Source: Caballeronia sordidicola (GTDB taxonomy: Bacteria > Pseudomonadota > Gammaproteobacteria > Burkholderiales > Burkholderiaceae). Taken from it: a DNA stretch of 64,000 nucleotides. Location: assembly GCF_001544455.2 (NCBI RefSeq), contig NZ_FCOC02000003.1, positions 310,001 through 374,000 on the forward strand, written 5' to 3'. The notes beneath the pieces are model-generated. The model was given only the letters and a program-made list of their open reading frames with translations. It was not told the DNA's origin and searched no databases. Position numbers and translations under genes: made by a program. Shown here in pieces: positions 1 through 8,465 of the stretch. How positions within the stretch are numbered: position 1 is the stretch's first letter; the number at the start of each line of letters is the position of its first letter.

Positions 1-39
1 CCGACTGACTATCCGGATCAAACGAAAAAAGGAACCCTT

Positions 40-213
40 ATGAGCGCGACGCAAGGTAATGAACCCAAAGAACAACGCCCACACTCGGAACGCGGGGAAG
101 ACGACGTCGATAAAGCCGTGGAAGACACGTTTCCGGCAAGCGATCCGCCGTCGACAGGCGGTGTGACGCGGATCGAATCAGACGAAGACAAGGAAAAGTC
201 GAAAGCTAAATAA
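40..213 (+). CDS. Small acidic hydrophilic protein, unknown function
   Basis: This encodes 57 residues, almost all charged or small, with no membrane segment or signal peptide. It contains the stretch VEDTFPASDPPSTGG, a pattern I recall from short conserved proteins of Burkholderia relatives, often near stress genes. The ATG follows AAAGGAACCCTT, a usable ribosome binding site, and a stem-loop terminator follows the stop directly, which supports a real gene. The composition suggests an intrinsically disordered protein. No function can be assigned. Confidence 0.75.
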   Translation: MSATQGNEPKEQRPHSERGEDDVDKAVEDTFPASDPPSTGGVTRIESDEDKEKSKAK

Positions 214-215
214 GA

Positions 216-242
216 AAAACCGCGCTGAGCAGCGCGGTTTTT
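216..242 (+). terminator. Rho-independent terminator after the 57-residue gene
   Basis: Arms at 216-226 and 231-241 are perfect complements around a 4-base loop. The A-rich left side and T-rich right side make it usable in both directions, so it can also end the leftward gene at 269-883. Confidence 0.85.
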
Positions 243-268
243 CCATGATCAGCCGAATTGTGCCGCGC

Positions 269-883
269 TCAGGATTTGTCGCGCCGCTGAATTTCGATCA
301 GCCTCGAAGGGCGCACGTGGTTGACCGCATAATGTTTGCGTCCGCGCAGCGTATCGCCGCGTGCGTCGCGATCCACGAAGTCGTATTGCCGCTCCACCTC
401 TTCCGCATCAGGTGCGATCATGCCTTTGTCGACTACGCTGAAGCCGCTTGCCAGCTTCAGCGCCAGGCCATTACGCGCGGGACGGCTGTCGAAACCGCCG
501 AGGCCGTCGCCTTGTTCGAAGCGTGAATTGACAAGCGATGCGTTCACGCCAACAAACGCATCCGGATTCTGTCCGATCAGGAATTCGTCCTTTGCCGCGT
601 CGTGGCTTTTGCTGTCGGCGTCGACGGTATCGTCCAGTGTGTCGTCGTTGAGTACGTCGATTGCTTGATGTGTGAGATCGAGTTGCTCGATCGGTCCGCC
701 TTCTTCCTTCGATGCACCCCGCGCCTCGCCGTCGCTGCGCGGCCCCGCCTGATTACTGTCCGCTGCGGCAGCCACGTCACCCGTCTTGGCGTGCGCGGTC
801 TCCGTCTCCGGCTTTTTCAGTGGGCTGTCCGCGGCGCGCTGGGTTTGCTTGTCCTGCGACTCATTGTTCTGTGCGTTGTTCAT
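269..883 (-). CDS. Conserved hydrophilic protein, unknown function
   Basis: This is a 204-residue protein starting MNNAQNNESQDK. The upstream in-frame codons are excluded because GGCGGAGCGAAAC precedes the ATG at 883. The first ~80 residues are low-complexity and rich in Asp, Glu, Lys and Ala. The C-terminal ~90 residues are more ordered (VDKGMIAPDAEEVERQYDFVDRDARGDTLRGRKHY). There is no signal peptide or membrane helix. It converges with the 57-residue gene and shares its terminator. I do not recognise the family. It looks like a stress-type hydrophilic protein. Confidence 0.7.
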   Translation of the reverse strand: MNNAQNNESQDKQTQRAADSPLKKPETETAHAKTGDVAAAADSNQAGPRSDGEARGASKEEGGPIEQLDLTHQAIDVLNDDTLDDTVDADSKSHDAAKDEFLIGQNPDAFVGVNASLVNSRFEQGDGLGGFDSRPARNGLALKLASGFSVVDKGMIAPDAEEVERQYDFVDRDARGDTLRGRKHYAVNHVRPSRLIEIQRRDKS

Positions 884-1190
884 GTTTCGCTCCGCCTCGA
901 ATTGATTAACCCGAGTATAGGACGCAAGAAGTATTCCGGAAGCCTCGTAATGTGCCGCGCCAGAGCGCTGATTATCGCGGGGAATAAACAACGGGATAAA
1001 TCATCAGTAAATGTTCTAAGCCTGATCGATTTTTTTCAGTCGAACATGCCATTTCGCAAGAGTATGATTTGTTGTTCGCCGGGCCAGCGCGCGTTTCCGG
1101 ACGGCCACCGCCGTAACGGCTTGTGCGCATGAGCGAGCAGGAGACGACCATCGCGAATCCAGCGGGGCATTTAAAAGATGGGGGTGATTC

Positions 1191-1436
1191 ATGCAATATG
1201 ACGATGCATTTTCACATCGTGGATATCTACTCAATTGCGCGCCGGCCCGCCAGGGCGACGGTTGTTTTCAGCCGTACGTCGTCATCTCCCGGTCAAGCGA
1301 TGGCGAACTCGTCGCGAACCGTTTTTTTCCAGCGGATCTGCGCTTTGGCAATGCCGATGAAGCCATCGCCCATGCCCGCGACTGGGCCGTCCGATGGATC
1401 GACGCCAGTCACGTAAAAGTGGACCCGCCGTCCTGA
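1191..1436 (+). CDS. Small conserved protein of unknown function
   Basis: This encodes 81 residues with no signal peptide. The core reads SHRGYLLNCAPARQGDG, then VVISRSSDGELVANRFFP and ADEAIAHARDWAVRWID, the pattern of a compact alpha/beta protein conserved across Burkholderia-type genomes (from memory). The ATG is preceded by GATGGGGGTGATTC, a strong purine-rich ribosome binding site. The gene stands alone, between 300 bases of non-coding DNA upstream and the serine acetyltransferase downstream. Function unknown. Confidence 0.75.
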   Translation: MQYDDAFSHRGYLLNCAPARQGDGCFQPYVVISRSSDGELVANRFFPADLRFGNADEAIAHARDWAVRWIDASHVKVDPPS

Positions 1437-1570
1437 ACGTGCGGGACAGACCGGCCCGTTGTGGCGGAATTCCGCGTGCCGCAGGTCCGGCGTATTGGCG
1501 AAAAAACGGTTAATCTCGGGGCATTCATTAGAACGTGCCGTCATGGCGTACTCCGCTCAAGCCCCAAGAC

Positions 1571-2530
1571 ATGCCCAAAACCGTTTCCCCCGAAGCCTTG
1601 GCTTCTTCCCACGAATGGGGCCTCGACAAGATCGTGGCCGACTTGCGCGCGTCGCGCGAACAATTGCATCGCACGCGGCATCCGCTTGGCATTCGCGAAT
1701 TGCCTTCGCGTGAAGCCATTGTCAAGATTGTCAACGGCTTGCGCTCCGCGCTGTTTCCGACGCATTACGGAGCCGCCGACCTGACCGCGGAAAGCGTGGA
1801 TTACTACGTCGGGCATACGCTTGAAAGCACCTTGCGCCTGCTTGCCGAACAGATCCGGCGCGCATTGCGTTTCCTGCCTGAAAATCACGACCTCAGCGAC
1901 GCCGAGCTTGGCACGCACGCGTTCGAACTCGCGCGCGAATTCGGCACGCAGTTGCCCGGCATCCGTGCGCTGCTCGTGAGCGACATCCAGGCGGCGTTCA
2001 CCGGCGATCCGGCCGCGCAGCACATTACCGAAATCCTGCTTTGCTATCCGGGTATCTGGGCCATGACGCATCATCGTCTGGCGCATGCATTGCATAAACT
2101 CGGCGTGCCGCTGCTCGCGCGTTTTATCAACGAGATTGCGCACTCGGCGACAGGTATCGACATTCATCCGGGCGCGACCATTGGACCGAGCTTTTTTATC
2201 GATCACGGGACGGGCGTCGTGATTGGCGAGACCGCGGTGATTGGCGAACATGTTCGCGTGTATCAGGCCGTTACACTGGGCGCGAAGAGCTTTCCGGCTG
2301 GCAATGACGGCGTGCTTGTAAAGGGCAACGCGCGGCATCCGGTCGTGGAAGACCACGTGGTCATCTATGCGGGCGCGACCATTCTTGGGCGCGTGACCAT
2401 CGGGCGTGGATCGGTGATTGGCGGCAATGTTTGGCTGACCCATAGCGTGCCGCCAGGCAGCAGCGTCTCGCAGGGGAAAATCCGCGAAGTGGGCGAGGGC
2501 ATTGCGCCCGATGAAGGTCGCAGCGCCTGA
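1571..2530 (+). CDS. epsC: Serine O-acetyltransferase
   Basis: It transfers acetyl from acetyl-CoA to L-serine, giving O-acetylserine for cysteine synthesis in the cytoplasm. The C-terminal half (about residues 170-290) shows the left-handed beta-helix hexapeptide repeats of the family, with GIDIHPGATIG, FIDHGTGVVIGETAVIG and the loop YQAVTLGAKSF. The N-terminal half is helical, as in the long CysE/EpsC forms. The start is placed at MPKTVSPEA because homologues as I remember them begin there. An in-frame ATG at 1535 would add 12 residues, and neither start has a strong ribosome binding site. It ends 31 bases from the convergent folE. Confidence 0.93.
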   Translation: MPKTVSPEALASSHEWGLDKIVADLRASREQLHRTRHPLGIRELPSREAIVKIVNGLRSALFPTHYGAADLTAESVDYYVGHTLESTLRLLAEQIRRALRFLPENHDLSDAELGTHAFELAREFGTQLPGIRALLVSDIQAAFTGDPAAQHITEILLCYPGIWAMTHHRLAHALHKLGVPLLARFINEIAHSATGIDIHPGATIGPSFFIDHGTGVVIGETAVIGEHVRVYQAVTLGAKSFPAGNDGVLVKGNARHPVVEDHVVIYAGATILGRVTIGRGSVIGGNVWLTHSVPPGSSVSQGKIREVGEGIAPDEGRSA

Positions 2531-2561
2531 GGTTTGGAGACCCGTTTTGCGCCTCGGGGCT

Positions 2562-3221
2562 TCAGGTATTCGATACGCTGAAGCCGCTCGAATGCCCGAC
2601 GATCGAGAGAAATTCGCGACGCGTGGACGGGTCGTCACGGAAGGTGCCCAACATGCGCGATGTGACCATCGACGCACCTGCCTTATGCACGCCGCGCGTG
2701 GACATGCATTGATGCGTGGCTTCCAGGATCACGCCCACGCCTAGCGGTTGAAGGACTTCTTCTAGCGTATCGGCGATTTGTGCGGTCATCTTTTCCTGTA
2801 TCTGCAGGCGTTTCGCGAATGCGTCCACGAGCCGCGCCAGCTTGGAGATGCCGACCACGCGCTCGCGTGGAAGATAGGCCACGTGTGCCCGGCCGATGAT
2901 TGGCACCATGTGGTGTTCGCAGTAGCTTTCGAAGCGAATGTCCTTGAGCACGATCATTTCGTCGTAGCCCTGCACTTCCGAGAACGTGCGCGCGAGGATG
3001 TCCTTTGGATTTTGCGCGTAGCCCGCGAAGAACTCTTCGTAGGACCGGATCACGCGTGCGGGGGTATCGACGAGGCCTTCGCGGGAAGGGTTGTCGCCGG
3101 CCCAGCGGATCAGCACGCGAACGGCGGCTTCGGCTTCTTCGCGGCTCGGACGATCGGCGTGGCTGAGTTCATCAGCGTGGATGTCTGGGGACGCGTCGGG
3201 TTTGTTGCGCGTGGCGCTCAT
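2562..3221 (-). CDS. folE: GTP cyclohydrolase I
   Basis: It converts GTP to 7,8-dihydroneopterin triphosphate, the first step of tetrahydrofolate synthesis. The 219-residue length is normal for the homodecameric type I enzyme. Visible signatures are the zinc and catalytic motif [14 protein letters not shown], the segment [16 protein letters not shown], and [10 protein letters not shown] with the second zinc cysteine near the C-terminus. A poorly conserved ~35-residue tail precedes the core. The gene stands alone, tail to tail with the serine acetyltransferase. Confidence 0.97.
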   Translation of the reverse strand: MSATRNKPDASPDIHADELSHADRPSREEAEAAVRVLIRWAGDNPSREGLVDTPARVIRSYEEFFAGYAQNPKDILARTFSEVQGYDEMIVLKDIRFESYCEHHMVPIIGRAHVAYLPRERVVGISKLARLVDAFAKRLQIQEKMTAQIADTLEEVLQPLGVGVILEATHQCMSTRGVHKAGASMVTSRMLGTFRDDPSTRREFLSIVGHSSGFSVSNT

Positions 3222-3315
3222 TGAAGGCTCCAGATGCTTGTAGCAAAGTCATGAAGCCGTCATTGTTCCACGTTTTTCCTTTGACAAGACCCCGGCGCAA
3301 TGTCGGGTTCTCTTT

Positions 3316-3546
3316 TCAGGGTGTACCGGTTTTGCCGCCGCCGTCGATGCCTGAACCGGTTTGCCAGGTTCTTTTTCCTTCGTTCGATAGCTTGCCGGAA
3401 CTGTTGTGCTGGTCGGGTTCGGTGCCTGGTTCGGCCATGGGGCCGCCGGGTTGCTCTTGAGCGCGCTGCTTTTCGCCCTTGCGCTGGGCGCGGCGTTCTT
3501 CCTGGGATCGGCCGGCGTAGTTTGTATTGGTCGGGTTTGCGGTCAT
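3316..3546 (-). CDS. Small Lys/Gln-rich hydrophilic protein
   Basis: This encodes 76 residues beginning MTANPTNTNYAGRSQEERR. The start was chosen for the strong AAAAGGAG site six bases before the ATG, and it excludes a longer upstream reading. The protein is almost free of hydrophobic residues and ends in glycine-rich sequence (GIDGGGKTGTP), so it is probably disordered. It resembles other short, possibly stress-related proteins common in this genus. No function can be given. Confidence 0.65.
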   Translation of the reverse strand: MTANPTNTNYAGRSQEERRAQRKGEKQRAQEQPGGPMAEPGTEPDQHNSSGKLSNEGKRTWQTGSGIDGGGKTGTP

Positions 3547-3727
3547 GTCGGGACTCCTTTTGTGAGTGACAATGTGACGCGCGCAAGGGGCGTTCCAGCG
3601 GGAGCGGGGTGGGGTGGGTTTGTTTCGCGGAGTGTCTTGGGGTTGGGTGGTTTTATTGCTGAGCGCTCGTTGCTCGTTGTTCGTTATTTGGAGCAGATGG
3701 TGTTGGCCGGGAATCAATGCCGGGTTG

Positions 3728-4336
3728 CTGCTTTTTAGGGCTTCGCGCGTTTCGTTTTAGCCGATCTTTTTAGCACTGTTAGCCACTATCCGTGGCGGGA
3801 CTTCATTTCTTTTTCCAACGGCGAAAAAGAAACGAAGCAAAGAAAACGCCTTCCAACCGCTAATTCTTAAGTGGACCAAGCGTGCACTGATATCTGCTTG
3901 GGACTTCAAAAGAACCCTCGCCGCCATAACCACCAACACCTGAAACCCTTCCCCTCCATATCCCGACATCCACACGCTTCGCCACCAGCGCCCTCGGGCA
4001 AGCACACAACCCCACAGAACCAGTTCGGTCGAACACCCCGTCGCGCGCCGCGCTTTCCTGTTGAAGGCTACTTACACTGGTGGCGAAGCGTGTGGGTAAC
4101 CGTGGACGGAGCGGGAGGGTTTCGACTGTGCGGGGTTATGCGCTGAGCGTTCTTTTGAAGTCCCAAGCAGATGTAATTGCACGCTTGGTCTCTTTAAGAA
4201 TTAGCGGTTGGAAGGCGTTTTCTTTGCTTCGTTTCTTTTTCGCCGTTGGAAAAAGAAATGAAGTCCCGCCACGGACAGTGGCTAATAGTGCTAGAAAGAT
4301 CAACTAAGACAAACCGCGCGAAGATCTAAAAAGCAG
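3728..4336. repeat. Large imperfect inverted repeat, about 260-base arms
   Basis: The left arm (3728-3988) and right arm (4077-4336) are reverse complements over about 260 bases with scattered mismatches. The best conserved block is 3763-3920 against 4145-4301. The 88-base centre (3989-4076) is unpaired. Both arms carry the same open frame containing SLLRFFFAVGKRNEVPP, read outward, but with no ribosome binding site, and the similarity runs past the frame, so I treat it as repeat DNA and not a gene. I recall fragments of this kind scattered in Paraburkholderia and Caballeronia genomes. There is no transposase. It fills most of the gap 3547-4374. Confidence 0.85.
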
Positions 4337-4374
4337 GACCCATCTGCCCAAAAAACCTCCGCGCCAGCATCCCC

Positions 4375-5490
4375 CTACGCCGACAACAACGACCCCGTCC
4401 GAAACGCGGTAGCACTGGCAATCCGCGCCACCTCCATCCCGGCGGTCGTAAACCGCGCAATTTGTCGCGCATACAAAACACCACTGACCGTGCTGTAGAG
4501 CGTGGTCACGCTATCGCTCAACGGATCGACAACATCCGCCACGGCCTCGCCGGCATTCACCATAGCGCCCACGTTGGCGCGAAACACCAGCACGCCACTC
4601 GCCGGCGCCACAATCGGCTCAGCGCCGGCAAGCGGCGTAGCAGGATAAGACAGAACCGGCATGGCAGGCGCGGGCGCATCAATCACACCACGATGCATCA
4701 GGTAATTGATGATCCCCTGCGCGTCGGCATCGGCGAATTCATACGATACGTCGTGCTGGCTGCGCAATTCCACTGTCACCGAAATGCCGCCGTTCGGGAT
4801 CGGAAAACGATCACCAAACTTCGCGCGCAAGTCCGACCAGCAAAAGCTGTGGATTTCATCGAAGGGATTGCCCACCGAATTCAACGCGAGCAGCGACGCC
4901 TTCGAGTCCAGATAACGCGCGAGCGGTTCGACTTCATCCCAGATGTCCGGATTGGTGTAAATGTGCAGCGCGGCGTCGAGATCACAATGCAGGTCGAGCA
5001 CGACATCGGCGTCATACGATAGCTTTTGCAGTGCAAGACGCTGCGATTCGAGTTCGGTCTGCGGATGTTGCTCGTCAAGCGCGGCGCGCATCGCCTCGCG
5101 TACGGCAAGCTTGTTCTCCTGAATATCGCCCGAAAGCCGGCCTTCAATACGCGATGCAATCAGCGCACCCAGATCATGGAAATTGCGGTTGAAGTTATGG
5201 CCGCTATTGAGCTCGAACCGGCCAAGCAAGGTGCCATGCATGTTCTGGTTCAGCCCGATAGGATTCGGCACCGGCACGATCACCACTTCGCCGCGCAGCT
5301 TGCCCGCGGCTTCCAGTTCGGCGAGTTGACGGCGCAAGCGCCACGCGACCAGCATGCCCGGCAGTTCGTCGGCGTGCAGCGAGGACTGAATGTAGATTTT
5401 CTCGCCGCCGCCCGCGCCATAGTGAAAGCTCAGGATATTGCGGGTGGTGCCAAGCGATGGCGAAATCAGAGTGTGCGTTTTGGTTTGCAT
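4375..5490 (-). CDS. M14-family zinc amidohydrolase, succinylglutamate desuccinylase/aspartoacylase type
   Basis: This 371-residue cytoplasmic protein has the zinc-binding pattern of the AstE/AspA branch of carboxypeptidase A-like enzymes. The pattern is SSLHADELPG (His and Glu ligands, around residue 38-42) with VLDLHCDLDA (His ligand around residue 168). A C-terminal beta-rich domain (GEAVADVVDPL... ) looks like the lipoyl-type fold seen in this branch. It probably cleaves an N-acyl amino acid or similar small amide. True AstE is shorter and sits in an ast operon, absent here, so the substrate is unknown. It may cooperate with the amino-acid binding protein just upstream. Confidence 0.85.
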   Translation of the reverse strand: MQTKTHTLISPSLGTTRNILSFHYGAGGGEKIYIQSSLHADELPGMLVAWRLRRQLAELEAAGKLRGEVVIVPVPNPIGLNQNMHGTLLGRFELNSGHNFNRNFHDLGALIASRIEGRLSGDIQENKLAVREAMRAALDEQHPQTELESQRLALQKLSYDADVVLDLHCDLDAALHIYTNPDIWDEVEPLARYLDSKASLLALNSVGNPFDEIHSFCWSDLRAKFGDRFPIPNGGISVTVELRSQHDVSYEFADADAQGIINYLMHRGVIDAPAPAMPVLSYPATPLAGAEPIVAPASGVLVFRANVGAMVNAGEAVADVVDPLSDSVTTLYSTVSGVLYARQIARFTTAGMEVARIASATAFRTGSLLSA

Positions 5491-5672
5491 GGTGGTCGGA
5501 CGCGCAAGGCGCTTTTAAGGCTTTGCGCTTCGATGAGTGGTGTCGGCATGTTCAGGAGAGCGGGGCGACGCGCAAGCCAAGGCTGTGCAACTCGGCATCG
5601 CCTGCTCCAGACGTTCGATCTTAGCCGAAAAAAGACGGGTTGCCGCATGCGGCGCATATGTGCCGCTAAAAC

Positions 5673-5707
5673 AAAACGGGCTCCGCAGTGTTGCGGAGCC
5701 CGTTTTT
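5673..5707 (-). terminator. Rho-independent terminator of the amino-acid binding protein gene
   Basis: Perfect GC-rich arms (ACGGGCTCCGCA and its complement) are flanked by an A-run and a T-run. Read on the minus strand, the hairpin is followed by TTTTGTTTTA. It lies 21 bases past the stop of the gene at 5728-6519. Confidence 0.9.
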
Positions 5708-5727
5708 ACACGCTGCTCAGGTATCGA

Positions 5728-6519
5728 TCAGCCGCCGTACACGTCGAAATCGAAGTATTTCTTTTCGAGCTTCTTGTACGTGCCGTCCTTGATGATCGCG
5801 GCGATCGCCTTGTCGATCTGCGCCTTCAGGTCGGTGTCTTCCTTGCGCAGGCCAATACCCGCGCCATTGCCAAGAATCTTTTCGTCGACCAGATCCTTGC
5901 CGACAAAGTCATAACCCGCACCGCGCGGGGTCTTGAGGAAGCCCACATCGGCTTGCACCGCGTCCTGCAGCGCTGCGTCAAGGCGGCCGGCCAGCAAGTC
6001 GGCGTACACGCCGTCCTGGTTCTGGTACGGCGTAACCGTTACGCCCTTCGACGCCCAGTAGGTCTTGGCGTAGGTTTCCTGGATGGTGCCTTGTTCCACG
6101 CCAACGGTCTTGCCCTTCAGGCCTTCAGGCGTCGGCAAGATGCCGCTGCCCTTCTTGGCGATCAGGCGCGTCGGGGTGTTGAAAAGCTTGCTCGAGAACG
6201 CGATTTGTTCCGCGCGCTGCGGCGTCATGGACATAGACGAGAGCACGCCGTCGAACTTCTTGGCCTTCAAAGCCGGAATCATGCCGTCGAAATCGTTTTC
6301 CACCCATACGCACTTCGCCTTCAGGCGCGCACAGATTTCATTGCCGAGATCGATATCGAAACCAACCAGCTTGCCATCCGGACCTTTCGATTCGAAAGGG
6401 GCGTAGCTGGCGTCGACGCCGAAACGGATGGTCGAGTAATCCTTCGCATTGGCGGTGACGGAGGTGATCGATGTGACGGCAAGCAGAGAGATCGTCAAAG
6501 CCGCGAGCAGTTTTTTCAC
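5728..6519 (-). CDS. Periplasmic substrate-binding protein for polar/basic amino acids (ABC transporter)
   Basis: This 263-residue SBP_bac_3 protein starts at a GTG placed eight bases after GGAG, which leaves a clean signal peptide (KKLLAALTISLLAVTSITS...ANA). The mature part shows the family pattern: FGVDASYAPFESKGPDG, GFDIDLGNEICARLKAKC, VLSSMSMTPQRAEQIAFS and GVEQGTIQE. It resembles lysine/arginine/ornithine-binding proteins (ArgT/HisJ type). No permease or ATPase gene is adjacent, so it must use transporter parts encoded elsewhere. The gene is monocistronic, with its own terminator. Confidence 0.92.
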   Translation of the reverse strand: MKKLLAALTISLLAVTSITSVTANAKDYSTIRFGVDASYAPFESKGPDGKLVGFDIDLGNEICARLKAKCVWVENDFDGMIPALKAKKFDGVLSSMSMTPQRAEQIAFSSKLFNTPTRLIAKKGSGILPTPEGLKGKTVGVEQGTIQETYAKTYWASKGVTVTPYQNQDGVYADLLAGRLDAALQDAVQADVGFLKTPRGAGYDFVGKDLVDEKILGNGAGIGLRKEDTDLKAQIDKAIAAIIKDGTYKKLEKKYFDFDVYGG

Positions 6520-6790
6520 TGTTTTTACTCCAAAGGTGGTCGGTACATCCCGGACAGATGGTGCCCGGGTTTGTCCGGCGCGAAGTCTCTCGCCGGACGG
6601 CTTACATTCCGCGGATTGTGTCCGCAATAGAATCGCAGCAGATTACCAAGCCAAAAAAATCTGGGAGTTAGTGAAAGCCCCGATAGTAAATCTCAAGAGC
6701 GTTGATTGGCGGGCTTGTTCAGCCTGTGCGGATAAATTGGTGCTTATTTGTGCGGTGCGATTTTCGTGAAGTTTCACACACATGCACGCA

Positions 6791-6823
6791 CGCCCGCCGC
6801 CACGGGTCAGGTAGCGGCGGGCG
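6791..6823 (-). terminator. GC-rich stem-loop downstream of the TIGR03118 gene
   Basis: Ten-base perfect arms at 6791-6800 and 6814-6823 lie about 20 bases past the stop at 6844. No T-run follows on the minus strand, so its action as a terminator is inferred. The rest of 6520-6843 holds no gene I can support. Confidence 0.45.
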
Positions 6824-6843
6824 CTTCTCTCTATATCACCTGC

Positions 6844-7944
6844 TTACTGCGCATCGATACGGCCATAAATGCCGGTCGTCGGGCTCGGACCTGCAGCGAA
6901 GAACAGCGTGTTGGTCGGCTGGCTCGCGGCGTTATTGCCGAACGACATGCCCCAGATGCCGGTTTGCTTGATCGGCGTGCCGTCTGCCTGCGTCAACGCG
7001 CCAATGAACGCGCCAGTCGTCGGATTGAACGCATTGATGGTGCCGTCGCCAAAGTTGCCGATCAGCAGGTCGTTGCTGGCCGCGCCGAAGTTGGCGGGCG
7101 CCATCGCGATACCCCACGGCGAGTTCAGCGCGCCGCCCGAGGCAATGCGCTTGATGAACCGGCCATCGGTATCGAAGGTATCGATCACGCCGTTGCCCGC
7201 GCCGTTGACCTGCTTGCGGCCATCCGTGCCTTGCTTCGCGTACGTCACCGTGACTGTCGTGCCCGTCACGTTGATGCCGAACGGCGCAAAGCCCGCAGGC
7301 AACGCCGGGTCCTGGAAGCTGCCGGCAAGCTGGACCTTGGCGAAGTTCTTGTCGAAGACATCGACCTTGTTGTTGTGGAAGTCGGTCGCGTACAGGAAAT
7401 TACCCGTCGCGTTGTTGCCGATCGCGAGACCCTTGTAGACCGCGGCGCCAGCGGCGTCGTCGAAAGCGATGACGGCCGTGGTCGGCAACACCTTGGGCGA
7501 CCAGCCAGCGATCGTGCCGGCTTCCGTCGCCCACAAGAACAGCGCGTTGCTCGTGTTGCCGCTGGCGCTGATCTGGAAGTCGGTGGTCGTGTTGAATACG
7601 ATGCCCGTCGGACCGCCTGGGCGTCCGTTTGCCGCCGGCGGAATCGTCACGACCAGCGACTGCGGAACGCCATTGCCGTCATACAGCGTGGACTTGCTCG
7701 TGGTGTTGTCCGACACCCACATCACACCGGTCGGATTGAACGCGATGCCCCAGCCGTTTTGCAGGTTGGCGTCGGCGTGCGCCGCGGGCGTGCTGCCGTC
7801 GGATACGAGCAGCGTGGTCTTGAACGGCGCCGTCAGCGTGGTGCTGTTGTTGTTCGAATTTGAATCGCTGCCGCCACATGCCGCCAGCGTCGCAACGGTG
7901 AGTCCCAGCATCATGGACAAGGCAAGCTTCTGCTTCAGTTTCAT
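6844..7944 (-). CDS. TIGR03118-family lipoprotein, beta-propeller-like
   Basis: This encodes 366 residues. The start at 7944 follows GAGAGGAAAATTCC, and an upstream in-frame codon is rejected. The N-terminus is a lipoprotein signal with lipobox LAAC, followed by a Ser/Asn linker (GGSDSNSNNNS), so the protein is expected in the outer or inner membrane facing the periplasm. The body has repeated blade-like units (NGWGIAFNPTGVMWVSDN, LNSPWGIAMAPANFG, IWGMSFGN) typical of NHL-like propellers and of family TIGR03118. The biochemical role of the family is not established. It is a single gene. Confidence 0.88.
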   Translation of the reverse strand: MKLKQKLALSMMLGLTVATLAACGGSDSNSNNNSTTLTAPFKTTLLVSDGSTPAAHADANLQNGWGIAFNPTGVMWVSDNTTSKSTLYDGNGVPQSLVVTIPPAANGRPGGPTGIVFNTTTDFQISASGNTSNALFLWATEAGTIAGWSPKVLPTTAVIAFDDAAGAAVYKGLAIGNNATGNFLYATDFHNNKVDVFDKNFAKVQLAGSFQDPALPAGFAPFGINVTGTTVTVTYAKQGTDGRKQVNGAGNGVIDTFDTDGRFIKRIASGGALNSPWGIAMAPANFGAASNDLLIGNFGDGTINAFNPTTGAFIGALTQADGTPIKQTGIWGMSFGNNAASQPTNTLFFAAGPSPTTGIYGRIDAQ

Positions 7945-8465
7945 TGGAATTTTCCTCTCGCGGTATGAGTGGTGTTCGCCGGCTTGCTTCATCGTCTTGA
8001 AGCGCGGCCAACCGACGACATGGATTCGCCGGAGATGAGCGACCGCTGCCTCCGCAGCGGCTTGCCTGTCTCCTTCAAGCGTCCGAACGTCTCACTCTGA
8101 ACGCGCGTATAAAACTATTTATTCCAAAATATTTCCGTGGAAACAGGGTAGAAATTTTTCTTATAGATTCCTAACTAAAAGGCGATCTTGTCAGCCTTGA
8201 GAGGCGCTTTAACAGCCAGCGCCGCGGGGTTATTCCATGCGCCCAAAAATAGTTTCCGGCCTGCTTTTTATTTCCTGGGCGATGGAATAAATCGGCGCTC
8301 AAATACGTTAGCGCGGAAAGGACTTCAAAAGGTCGTGCATCGCTTCAATCCAGCGGGTGAAAAAAGCCTCAAGTTTTTAAAACAAGGCCCGTAAACACAC
8401 GTGAGGCATGGCCCGTGACAGCGCGTCACGAGTCTGCATGGTCACAACTCAACGAGAAAAACGAC
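7945..8465. other. Non-coding gap between two divergent genes, partly AT-rich
   Basis: This gap holds the promoters of the TIGR03118 lipoprotein and of the chemoreceptor. The stretch 8100-8180 is clearly more AT-rich than the surroundings and includes a 12-base palindrome TTTCCGTGGAAA. A 68-codon open frame at 8188-8394 has no ribosome binding site and is not called. Confidence 0.6.
8369..8394 (+). promoter_or_regulatory. Possible sigma-28 (flagellar) promoter of the chemoreceptor gene
   Basis: TCAAGTTT, a 10-base spacer, then GCCCGTAA resembles the FliA consensus TAAAGTTT-N11-GCCGATAA with few mismatches. It lies 72 bases before the chemoreceptor ATG. Chemoreceptors are commonly in the FliA regulon. 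The call is a pattern match only. Confidence 0.4.

Noticed and set aside
3757-4307. Two similar short frames (minus strand left, plus strand right) as genes
   Set aside because: They are the two arms of the inverted repeat. Similarity continues outside the frames and neither has a ribosome binding site.
3728-4336. Insertion sequence
   Set aside because: No transposase, no target duplication found, and the unpaired centre is only 88 bases.
4375-5490. True succinylglutamate desuccinylase AstE
   Set aside because: No other ast genes are near, and length and C-terminal domain fit the wider M14 amidohydrolase group better.
5026-6630. 534-codon open frame on the plus strand
   Set aside because: It is antisense to the M14 amidohydrolase and the amino-acid binding protein, is Arg/His/Ala-rich, has no ribosome binding site and no recognisable domain. 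Long antisense frames are usual in GC-rich DNA.
8188-8394. 68-codon plus-strand gene
   Set aside because: No ribosome binding site and no sensible composition. It overlaps the probable promoter of the chemoreceptor.
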